From: Krasilnikovozyma curviuscula
Taxonomy: Eukaryota; Basidiomycota; Tremellomycetes; Cystofilobasidiales; Mrakiaceae
Direction of reading: 5' to 3'
Assembly: GCA_014825775.1 (NCBI GenBank)
Contig: MVAQ01000003.1
Coordinates: 221,770 to 285,769 of the forward strand
Length of the DNA: 64,000 nt
A program made the position numbers and the translations under genes. The stretch's first letter is position 1. Each line of letters starts with the position of its first letter. A model generated the notes under the pieces. It searched no databases. It worked only from the letters and a program-made list of their open reading frames with translations, and was not told the DNA's origin. Shown in pieces: positions 49,726 through 60,415 of the stretch.

Positions 49726-51800
49726 ATGTCAAAGTGTATCGGAAAGGACTGTAATATCTCACCAGCACGCTTTGAATGCCCTTCGTGTATGAAGTTCGTC
49801 ATATCTTCGTATTCTCTCTTTCAATATGTTCTTGTTTCGCTAAGTAGGTTCCGATTTGACCTTGCGCAGGCTTGAAATCCGTGGGAGCTTCTTCCACTCG
49901 CAGGATTGCTTCAAAAAGAGCTGTGAGTAGCACATCATTTAATGAAGACAACCACTTTCTATGCTAATTATCGATTGAACCTTGCTCTTGCAGGGGTAAG
50001 AGCATCCGTCAAAGAGCTTTTTTCCCGGGCTGTTCAATTACTAACCTGATTCATCTTCCTCAACCTTACAGCCAACGCATCAACTCCTACACAAACAAGC
50101 GAAACTAGCAGCCTCAATAGCCTCCCTCTCCACCGCCGCAGCAGCCAACAACGACCTCCCTGTCCTCGAAGGCGGCGTCCAGACCTACATCAAGGACCCT
50201 TCGTTCCCATACACAGGCCCACTCCGCCCTGTTTACCCGCTGTCGGAGAAGAGGATCGTCCCCTCACATATACCGAGACCGGATTATGCTGATCATCGTA
50301 GGTCTTTGCTTGATATTGGTCCAGCCGCTTGACTCTGACTAGCTGATATTGCGGGTCGCAGCAAAGGGAGAGTCGCAGTGCGAGATCGACGAGGCGATGA
50401 GGAATAGGAACGGACTGAATATCAAGATTCATACACCGGAGGAGATTGAGGGTATGAGGGAGGTCTGTAAGGTAAGTCCTCCTTTCGTTCCTCAATGTAC
50501 ATGGCTGCCAAAATCATCGCCAAAGAGCAGGACAACCTATTCTTTTTCATTCACCCTTCAAAGCGCTCTCTTCTAAAAACACCTTTTGTCTCTTTCCAGC
50601 TCGCGAGAAAAGTCCTCACCATTGCAGCAGCAGCAATCAAGCCAGGAGTAACAACAGATGAAATCGACGCGATCGTCCACGCCGAGTGCTTGAAGAGGGA
50701 TGCTTACCCATCGCCGTTGAACTACAGGAAGTTTCCCAAGAGCGTATGCACGAGTGTCAACGAGGTCATTTGCCATGGGATTCCCGACCAACGCCCGTTG
50801 CAGGAAGGGGATATCGTCAATTTAGATGTAACGCTTTGTGAGTCTGTTGACTGTATTTATTGTTGGTACGGTTGTGCTGATTCGCGTCTTTTGCTAATAT
50901 CTAGATTACAAAGGTATTCCTCTCTTCTGCCTCGATATCGCTCGTGGAAACTGCTGATCGTTTCCTCCCATACCTCTTGGTCTCTGTTTGCTGTTTGTGC
51001 AGGATACCACGGAGACGTCAACGCAACAGTACGATTACTCTTCTCAATTTATTTATTTATTTATTTTACATTCCTTAACCTCTTTTTTCCGTCTCCAGTA
51101 CCCAGTCGGCCAAGTCGACGAGACCTCCCAAAAGCTCATTGACACAACTAAGGAAGCGACGATGAAGGCCATCGCGGCGTGTAAACCAGGCGTGCCGTAC
51201 TCTGAGATCGGTAACGTTATTGAAAGTGTCGCTAAACCAGCGGGATTCAGTATCGTCAGGCAATACACGGGACATGGGATCAATAACTTGTTTCACTGCG
51301 GCCCGAATGGTGCGTCCTCTATTCAGCTTCTATCCCTTCTCTCTTTACTCAGGAGGATTGTAAATCTTCTGCTAGTTCTCCACTATGGTAAAAACAAAAT
51401 GCCAGGGTTCATGAAAGAAGGTCACATCTTCACAATTGGTACGTCCGACTTACACCCAGGTTCTCGTTTTTTTGGTTAACGCTTCTACCGCCGATGTCCC
51501 TGCCACCTACAGAACCTATGATTAACACTGGTGTCCAGAGCTTGATCCACTGGGACGACGACTGGACTGCCGTCACGAAGTAAGCACGGTCGCTCTCGCA
51601 CTGTAGAGCCTGGCTACTGACTGGAACCGAATTATCGTTCGCTAGGGATGGAAAGCGCAGCGCTCAGTTTGAAGAAACCATTTTGTGAGTTCTTATTCCC
51701 TGTTCTTACATTTTCTGAGGTGTGTGACTAATGCTGGTCTCACAGGATCACGGCAACGGGTGCAGAAATCTTGACTGGTCCGATCAAAAGGAAGAGGTAG
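49726..51800 (+). CDS. MAP1: Methionine aminopeptidase type 1 with N-terminal zinc fingers
   Basis: MetAP1 removes the initiator Met from nascent proteins at the ribosome. Thirteen exons fit: 49726-49793, 49870-49922, 49994-49995, 50072-50297, 50362-50471, 50600-50837, 50905-50913, 51003-51028, 51099-51309, 51376-51438, 51513-51579, 51646-51684 and 51746-51800. They sum to 1167 bases, 388 residues, near human METAP1 (386). The N-terminus holds paired Cys motifs (CIGKDC, CPSC) and a His/Cys site ([11 protein letters not shown]) of the ribosome-docking zinc fingers. Metal ligands are present: Asp in NLDVTL, Asp in YHGDVNAT, His in TGHGIN, Glu in FTIEPM and Glu in QFEETI. The 2-base and 9-base exons are required for frame and restore conserved residues. 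Confidence 0.95.
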
Positions 51801-52887
51801 AGGGACGAACGGAGTTCTTATGGAGGTGACCTCTTAGCTCGGATTTTCATCTGAAGATCCTTTTTGATGAGGATTATCTGTTGGAGTCATATACTCTTTC
51901 GTTTACTCTCACTGTCGAGTTGAAAGGCATGGCATCTTTCAGTGTACCATCTCTCTTGGTCTTCCATTCTCTTGGCCCAACTCAAGCAAGAAGGGTTCAA
52001 TCTTTCGTAGAACAGCCTCTATGGGCCCAAACTCTTGGGACTCACAAGACGGCCACAGCGTGATCTAAAAAATCCCTTTGACAGGCGGGGTTTAAGGTCA
52101 CTTTGCTGCGCAATAGCGTACCAACCCGATGAGATTTCACCACTGCTATTGACGCCTGCTTATTGATTCACATTATTGGGAAACAGGAGTCTGGATCTTC
52201 CGAGAAGTTTGAGCGTCAGGGGAGTTGACAGTCAGCCAGGCGCGTCCGGCTCGAAAGCATATACAATGCGCTCGAGCCCCTGTGTCTGCGACCTCATTCC
52301 GACTTGGGCTCCTTTTTGGATTGTCACTCCCCAACCACCACTCCTTCTTTTCATCTCACTCTCCAATCTGGTACTACATAGAAGGCAATATTTCTGCTTG
52401 TCTGCACAGTTTCCTTTCGACCCCAACTCAAACAAAGCCATCGGGGTTCCCTTCGTCCGTCTCCAATTTCGATATTCCCACGACCCGATTAAAAAAGAGC
52501 GGTAGCAGAAATATTGAACTGAACGTTCAAAGATCGTCTTAGTTTCTCAAAGGTACGTTTTTCTCATTTCATTGGATAATACTACTCAATTTCGTTCCTC
52601 AGAGCTAATGGGTCCATTGACTGCGTGTTGCTCTCTATTCGGTTCTTTACTTGGATACCAAAAGCTAGCATTCTTCTGGTGAGCTTCAACAACACTTCCT
52701 GAAGAACCTTGATTATCAATATCTCTTTATTCAGCTTCTTGCTATGATCTCTTTCTTGATCGTAGCGTTGCGCGTTTTGCCCGTCTTGAAACGTCGAGGA
52801 TCGCATGAGAAGGGCGCTGACCTCGTTTTTGGCTTTTTGCTCTATTCACTGAAACTACAACAGCCATTCTTCTCATAAGCTTTTGCT
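51801..52887. other. Intergenic: MAP1 3' end to the glutaredoxin-like gene
   Basis: About 1.1 kb with no supported gene. Two overlapping open frames of just over 100 codons at 52176-52542 have low-complexity content and no family match; this is probably promoter and leader, with a possible leader intron beginning at GTACGT near 52552. Confidence 0.5.
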
Positions 52888-54808
52888 ATGCCATCTGAAA
52901 ACAAAATCGACTTGAAATTCGAAGCCCGTGATCCAACTTGCACCCTTCTGACACCTCCTATCAGCCCGACAGCGCGAAGACAAGAGTTCTTCTTTTCTCA
53001 CATGCCTGGATATACCACTACACCAGAACTCTCTACTACTAGCAGCTCTAGCTCGTCCAATGGTGACAGCCCAAACACCAACCACTCGCTCTTGTCATAC
53101 GGTGGTCCAGCCTTCGCATACCCTGAAACGTCAACCACCTCGATGATCTCGGCTGGAATGAATAGCATCAAGGTCTCTGTGCCATCGGAACAGGGGAGAT
53201 TCACGCACATGCACAAAAGGAGCTTGTCGAACACCATATCTGCTGAGAAAGGCCAACATGAAGCTGGTGGGCCAACAAGTCCCAAAGGTCACCCACTGAG
53301 CGATAGTGGTTGGGGAACGCTGGGAAGAAACACGTTGATCGGTCTAGGCCTAGGCATTAATGAAGATGAAGATCATCAAGGTAGCAGTGGGTTCGGGTTT
53401 GGTCTCAGTGCGGGTGCGGCCAGGAGGAAGGCTTTAAAGCGCAAGCAATCCGACCTCGGGCTGCCAGGTCTAAACTTTGAGGTGACTTTCATAATCAATA
53501 TATCAAAAGCTCTTTTTATTACATGGCAAATTTTCTGACCTCTTTATTTTCCTTGTGTAGGCTGAAGGTACTACTAAATATCAAATCTTTGGCTCCCTTT
53601 CCTTCATCTTTCAATCCATCGCTAGGCCACCAACGATTCGCAGACGCAGCAAACGCCCATGGATCCTCTTGATTCTCCTCATCATTCTTTCCATGTTAGT
53701 TTCACCTTTTTTAACTTTTGTAGCTTGAAAGATCGGTCATGTTCAAACTTTGTTTTTCTCAGTCTCTTCGTTCGCTCGGGGGGACTCAATCGCAGTTCCT
53801 CCGGCACATCACTCAAGGAAAAAGAACAGCAGGAGCTTCGTAATCTGCTCCAGAGAGCCAGAGCTTCATCGGCGAATGCGGCTACTTTGGGTGGTTCATT
53901 GAAGGGTGGTGTCTCTCCGGCTGTTGATGTGGTCCAGTGGAAGTGGAGAAACCATGGAAAGGATGAACTGGCTGCGTTGATGAACGTGAGTGGTTACTCT
54001 TTCTTAGTCTTGATTCAAAAAACTCTAACTTATTGTTTTTCCTCTTCAGTTTATTCTCTCAAATAGTTTCCATGTGCTTCCATTAGTTGATTCAACTGTC
54101 CCACTAGATCCAAGTAAGCCGTTCCCCTCTCCTTTTTCAACAAGCAATTCTCTTACCATATTTTTACTATTTTCGAAGACGTCGTCCTTCCTTTCTCACC
54201 TGAAGCTTTAAACGCCGACGAACAACTCTCCGAACTTGTAGCTTCAATCTGGAACGATTTCCCCGTTATAGTCCTTGGTTTGAGTAAAGATGCTGATACA
54301 AGAGCGTTTAGAAATCTGTTGAAATCTTTGTGGATTACTCCTGAGGAGGCGATCGAGGAAATTAATGAGAGAGGTGAGTTGTGAGAAGAGTCCATGTCCA
54401 GTTTTGAATCTCACCTGACGAGGTTGTTATTGTTCGATATAGCGGACGCTGATTATCTGAGACCTATGCTAGCTAGGCTACTGGGAACCGAGGAACTTCC
54501 TCTCCTCTTGATCCATGGAGAAGTTGTAGGGGGTTGGAAGCAAGTTGATACGTGAGTCGACCATTTCTTTGTACCAAAAAAAGATCAAATAACTGACGCT
54601 TGGTTACTGTAGTCTTCACCAATCTGACAGACTCGTTCCTCTCATTGAATCGTCAGGAGCCCAACTCTCACCACCAAAACTCAAAGGAAAAGCTCTGAAG
54701 CAATACCAGGCCGAGATTGAACGCCAGAGAGTTGCTGAGGCTGCTCGTGAAGCTAAAGAGGAGCAGTACGAGGCTCAAATTGCTGCTGCTGTTGAGGGAA
54801 AAGCCTAG
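52888..54808 (+). CDS. Membrane-anchored glutaredoxin-fold protein without catalytic Cys
   Basis: Early exons are 52888-53481, 53561-53694 and 53763-53985; then two or three more to the stop at 54806-54808. Residues 1-200 are Ser/Thr-rich and disordered. A basic stretch (IRRRSKRPW) precedes one hydrophobic helix (WILLILLIILSILFV, about 53660-53775), so it looks like a single-pass protein. The C-terminal domain resembles glutaredoxin: FPVIVLGLSKDADTRAFRNLL, then ITPEEAIEEINERADADYL, then ELPLLLIHGEVVGGW and a terminal helix. The position of the CPYC or CGFS active site is replaced by Asp/Thr/Arg and the domain has no Cys. A charged coiled C-terminal helix follows. Compare yeast Grx6/Grx7, which are membrane-anchored but catalytic. 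Function is unknown. Confidence 0.78.
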
Positions 54809-55605
54809 ACCGATATCAAAAGGTACCTCAAACCTTCATTTAAAATGACATAAACAAAGATACGACACCGTGGGATCCCTGGAACGCTCTCACATTGGGA
54901 GGGATGGACTATTTTACGCACATCTTGGACTGAGTCGCTGTCTTCATACCTAGATTAGCATCAATCACTAGAATCTTACTCTCTCACAACCTTGCATTCC
55001 ACATAACGCTGTCTTGTCTGTCGATATTTTACTCATGTAGATCCAATTCTCTCCATCACTGGATCCTTGATCTGAGTCACATCACATAACAGCTGGTGCA
55101 TATTTTTCACGTTTGTGGAGGAAACATTCACATGGTATCAGTTATGCAAGTGTATGAGGAAGATGTTCTCCATCGCGCTGGACGTGTTGTTGTGTGATGC
55201 TGCCTTTTTTTTTTTGTAGTTCTTCATTCTAGCTTCTGAAGGGAACGTGGTTGAAACAGCCAAGAGATCGGCATTATTTTTCTGAGAGGGATGGATGTAA
55301 TTCATCTCCAAATTTACCTGCTTATATAGCCAGAAAGATTAAGGAGTTTGCTGGTCGCGAGGTATCGATGGCAACTTTGAAGCTCGTTGTCCTTCACGTC
55401 TCCCAGGTTCTCCAAACCATTGATTCCCGGAAACGCATCCATTATAAAACACTGTTATTTAGCAATGTACAGAGATTTCTGTCTGTTCTGAGTGTCCGAG
55501 AACGCTCGCTGCCCGTGGAACGCTCACTTTCGCGCTCAAAACTTGCGCAGAAAATATGCAATGCAAGAGACTGGTTATAAAACTACCTAAATAGATTAGA
55601 GAGCG
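54809..55605. other. Intergenic: glutaredoxin-like gene to the SET-domain gene
   Basis: No supported gene. A 109-codon plus-strand frame at 55251-55580 starts at TTG and shows no family similarity. TATAAAA at 55576-55582 is about 24 bases before the next ATG, rather close for a TATA box. Confidence 0.5.
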
Positions 55606-58600
55606 ATGGCGACACGTTCGGCTCATTTTTCTCGCAAGGTCGAGCGTGCGTTAGTCGCCTGGCAGCTGACACCCACCCACCTTTCATTCGAAAAGCTGAG
55701 GCCCTGCTTCCCCGCGATGGAAATGCTGGCCGCAGCTTCGGCACCATCTCTGGTATCCTCAGCAGAGACCGGAGAGTCAAGCTCAATCAACACTCCTGCG
55801 CAGGCGTGCAGTTCACGCTCAGAGGACTCTGATGAAATCGAAGGCATACTTGAATCTGCTCCTGCAACCAGAATCAAGAGGAAGCTCTCCCAAGCTATCA
55901 TTGATTACCAGGAAACTGATTCAGAATCGTCTGAGGAAGAGGAAGAGGTTCTTCCAGCCAAAAAGGTTCGTAGGCTGAAGGAGAGCGAAGGGTTGAATGA
56001 GATGTTCCAAGGTTAGTATCACATCTCAATATTCCCTTGGGCATTAAACTCCATCTACGAACATTTTCCTTACCTTTGGCCTGTTCACTAGATCTCTCCA
56101 AGAGACCTTTTTCATCTCGAGCTTCTATGGGAGGTCTCGCCGCTTGCTCGTCGGGCTCGACCTCTTCGGTAGCTCGAAACACACCACCTATACCTCGTAA
56201 AGGCCGCCAATCCCTCCCAGCATTCTCCAGCATTCCAGCAGCCAGCTACTCCAAGTCGACCGACTCGAAAATCAAGCTTAAACGAACGACCTCGCGCAAA
56301 AACGCCATTCGTTCAATTTCCTCCGGCGCTCTAGCCATTCGCTCTCAACCTGCTGAATCTCCCAAATACGCCCCTATAAGAAGAAGATTCAACAAGGAAT
56401 CTGACCTCATTGCTAACCCACCTTCCTCAAAACGGCCTCGTGCGAGTTTGGCTGGCCCCTCTGCCACTGCTGTAACCAAAACAAAGTCTAGATCAGCTTC
56501 CAAACCCTCTCTCAAAGCAGCAATCGTCTCAGGAACAAGCCATTCTATTTCCTTTAGGAGAAAAGTTCAGGCTAGGTCTGAGGAGGAGCAGTTGGAAAGT
56601 GAGGTCTCAGAGGATTCAGAGTCAGAGGAATGTGAGGGGGCACGGAGGACGAGCAAGAGGGTCGTCAAGCGGCCTGAACGGCTGGTCGAGAAAGGTTCCG
56701 CACCCTTCGATCTTGAACGGGCTCTCCGAAGCGAGTTTGGACGTCTATCTGGCAGTTTGGGTCGACTCGGCGGCAATCTACGGGGCGGAACGGTTGTCAA
56801 CGACCGAAGGACCGTCAGAGGGAGCAGGCGTATCAAAGCTCTCGTCAAGGCTCAAGCTCAGCTAGCCAAGAGGTCGAGCGGTGGTGCTCTCAAAAGGACT
56901 ACTGGTCACAGCGTTCTTGTGAAGAATCGCATCGTCAGCGGGACGGTTGCCAAACGGACTGGCCACGGCGTCTCAGCAGGACCACGGGCAGCGAAGAAGA
57001 CTGATAAGTTGACTCTTGGAAAACAGATTGGTCGAAGAAAAAGAGCTCAAGTTGAGGATGCTAATGATGATTCTGATTCTGACGATGATTGGGATGATGA
57101 TGATTATGAGGAGGAGAGAGGGAAGAGAAATGTCGAGAAAGCCCCTCATCTTCTCGCAAAGAAATGGTTAACAAAAGGTGAGACTTTCTCTCCATCCTAT
57201 TTTATTGGCTTTGGCACTAACATTATTATTGCCATCCTACCGCTCTCAGGTCTGTATGCTCCAGATGAACTCTCGGTCGCAGTCCCAACAGCAGGTACTC
57301 GTTCAGAAAAAGCCAAAGTGATGAAAGGCGTCACAATTCTCAACCCAGCTCTTCCACTTCCAGTTCATTATGGTGCACATTTTTTGGAGGAAGAGAGGGA
57401 CTTCCAGCTGGATTACAATCTCATGTATAAATGGAGCCAGGGAGCGTTGGGTCAGAAGAGGAAACCGGATAAGTTTGTAAGCTTACGATCAAGTGAGTGT
57501 CTCTATTTCTTTTCAAAAAAAATAAAAATTGTTCTTCCAAGCTAAAGTAAGATAATCCTCCCCCCTTCTCTGTAAGTTGCGTACCCCGATAGGCCGAAGG
57601 ATGGTTGTGATCCCGAAATCTGTCAGTGCGAGCTCCCTTCTCAAAGAGAGCTGGATGCCGGAGTGGAAGCTTGCGGTGAGAACTGCATGAACAGGTGAGT
57701 ACCTCTTCTGATGAACTTGTCTTGTCTTGTTGATCAGAATTTTATTCTCTGCCTTCTGACAGATTGATGCAGTATGTCTGCCACCCAAAGACTTGCCCTT
57801 GCGGCGAGCTATGCTCTAATGGCCCGCTCCACAAACGTCAACAAGCACTTACTCAGGTGTTTTGGGTAAGCTAGTTTTATCTCTTTCCCATCAGGATTCC
57901 TTCCATCGTGACACCTGGATCTGATCATCACCGTTATTTCATTCACAGGCTGGCGCTCGTGGACATGGTCTCAGAGCTGCTGAACCCATTGAAGCTGATC
58001 AGTTCGTTCTTGACTATCGTGGAGAAGTTGTTACTATTGAAGAATATTACACCAGAGTCGAAACAATCTATAAAGGCAGGAAGCGTGAGTTGTGTTTATT
58101 TGGTATCAGAGTCAGCCGTCGGTGCTGATGAGATCCTATGATTCTTGACTTCTGTCCTTAGACTTCTATGCTCTGGATTATGGTTCTGGGGAAGTAATCG
58201 ATGCGGGTCAAAAAGGAAATGTCGCTCGTTTCATCAATCATAGCTGTGAACCGAATCTGGAGGTCAGAAGGGTTACAACTCTTGGTGCTGGTCTGGAGGA
58301 GTATGAGATCGGATTTTTCGCTCTGAGACCAATCCAGAGAGGGGAAGAAGTGGGTCCGGTGTTGTTTTTATCTGTTCTTCTCATTTATCTACTAACCTTT
58401 GCCTTCATTTCCAACAGCTGTCTTACAACTACAAATTTCACAACTTTTCTGTCACCGCACGGTCTGAAGCTGCTGAAAGAGCTGCAAAACGTCTCCTGTT
58501 GGCGTCAGGTGAAGCAGCACCAGCTCTGATGGAGTACGAAGAAGCTCGCCCTTGTCTCTGCGGTGCCCCCACTTGTCGTCGATGGTTGGGCAAAGCTCTG

Positions 58601-59977
58601 GACGAGCCAGAGCCGAGTGCGAGGTCAAAGATGAAGGCGAAGATCGGATCTACCAAAGCTAAAGTCGTTGGAAAAGTTGGCAGACCCAAAAATTCAGCCA
58701 CCTCGTCTTCCTTGCGACGCAATGCTTCATCAACCTTCATGAAGCCCAAAGCCAAGGTTGGTCGACCTCGCAAAAGAGAGAAGTCGGAAACCCCGGAACC
58801 AGTGAAGTCAAAAACAGCAAATTCTTCCAGGAAATCAGCGGTCTTGTCCTCTCCGCGGCCAACTAACAATACTGCTTCGAAAAAGCCGAAAAAGCCTACT
58901 GCGAAAGCAACCAGATCTGATCTGAAGGTCCAATCAAAGCAAAATAAATTGAAGCTGACCCCCAAAAGATTCACCTCTAGCACTGGAACGAGGTCCTCAT
59001 CTATCATTTCTGGTCTCAAGAGAATGCAAAAGGCGGAGCCCATCGGCCATTCTGTCCCTTCTCCGCGAGACCAAAGACGCCTCAAGAGGGAGCGAGAAAG
59101 AGAAGAAGCCGAGAAGAAAAGCGAGATGGATGTGGATGAAGAAGAAGATCGGGACGAAGACACCGCAGATGGATTACCCAATGTGGTCCTGAACGTCCAG
59201 GGCAACAGAAGGGGTCTTCATATGAGAGAGCGTAGGAAATCAGGTCTTGAATCAGCACCAGCAAATATGAACTCCTCAGCACCACCGTCTACTGAAATTT
59301 CACCACCAAGTAAACCCAAGCAAAAACAAATTCCTGCATCTAAATCAACTCCAGCTCCTGCCATTCCCGTCAGATCCTCCCTGACAAAGTTGTCCACAGC
59401 TATATCGTTTTCCAACTCCCTCTCGATTAAATCGGAGCAGCGCTCACAACCTCTTTCAATTTTTGGTGTTCGCATTGTACCACTCGTCGACAACCCTCGC
59501 TATGATGCGTCCGGTCCAAACAAACCAGGTTGGAATGGCTATTACCGTCGATACTTCACTCTAACCGGTCCTTGGACACCAACGAGGAGCAATACCGGCA
59601 CTGGAAGCATTCCGATCATTCGTAAACCAGCCTTGGATTTAGAAGGAAACATGGTCCTCTACACTTTCCCAATCTTCGACCTTTCTACAACTGATCGTCG
59701 CACATTTTCTCGTCCACAAAGGAGGCGGATGAGTGAACTGAAGAGAAAACTGGTCTTGCATAGGATCAAATATCACACAAGAAGGGCGATGAAGATCAAA
59801 GCCTTGAAGGTTAGATCTGAGCGCATTGCTCGCCTCAGGCATGCGAAGAAGAGAAACAGAGAGACTCCCACCGTTACTTCAGCCTTGGATCGTTCTCTGT
59901 TTGTTGGTTTCCTTGGTAGATCGGTCGAGAAACCTCGAAGTAGAATTCTGGATCTGCTTACATCTGTAGGTATCTAA
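55606..59977 (+). CDS. ASH1-like SET-domain histone lysine methyltransferase
   Basis: Probably a histone H3 Lys36 methyltransferase of the ASH1/NSD group, nuclear. Exons include 55606-56011, 56092-57177 and one from 57250. The first 550 residues are disordered, with acidic and basic runs. An AWS domain has clustered Cys (CDPEICQCE, CGENCMNR, CHPKTCPCGELC, about 57610-57820). The SET domain follows: GARGHGLRA, FVLDYRGEVV, the catalytic core RFINHSCEPN and ELSYNYKFHNF. A post-SET CLCGAPTCRRWLG lies near 58555. After it come AT-hook-like KVGRPKN and KVGRPRKR and a long basic tail with a conserved-looking end. The AWS plus post-SET order argues against SUV39-type H3K9 enzymes, which have a pre-SET domain; SET2 is the alternative, but no WW or SRI domain is visible. 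Confidence 0.85.
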
Positions 59978-60415
59978 GAGTGTTAGTGTCTCGCCGCTCA
60001 TTTTCCCGCGCTTGTTTGTTTGTAATTTATTTTCCACACCATTGACTCAAGAAGTTCCTTCTGGTTGATGGTTGATATATACGAACGTCACGTTCAAAGT
60101 TGTAGCTGAATTTGTTGCTACTTGCTTGCAGACTATGTATGCTGTTTGGGCCGACACCCAACTGAATAACCAATATCAAGAGAAAAGATAAGAGAAGTAT
60201 ATATTGATAGCGGCTACAGGCTGATAGGATACATGGGAAGAAGAAACTAAATAGAAGAGGAGGTGTACACTGTTTTAAAATTTATAGTATTCAAACGGCA
60301 GTTCAGATGAATGAAGAGAAACGCGCACACGATGAGTCTAGGAACCAAACAGCTGTACAACCAAAATAAAGAGGGCTGATATTAAGGACTTTTATTTACA
60401 AGCACTTCAGTGCTT
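59978..60415. other. Intergenic between convergent SET-domain gene and WC-1
   Basis: The two stop codons face each other across 438 bases, so this should hold both 3' UTRs. No gene or repeat is seen. Confidence 0.6.

Noticed and set aside
58438..59205. 255-codon minus-strand frame opposite the SET-domain gene
   Set aside because: Phe/Ser/Leu-rich translation of the antisense of a Lys/Arg/Ser-rich tail; not gene-like.
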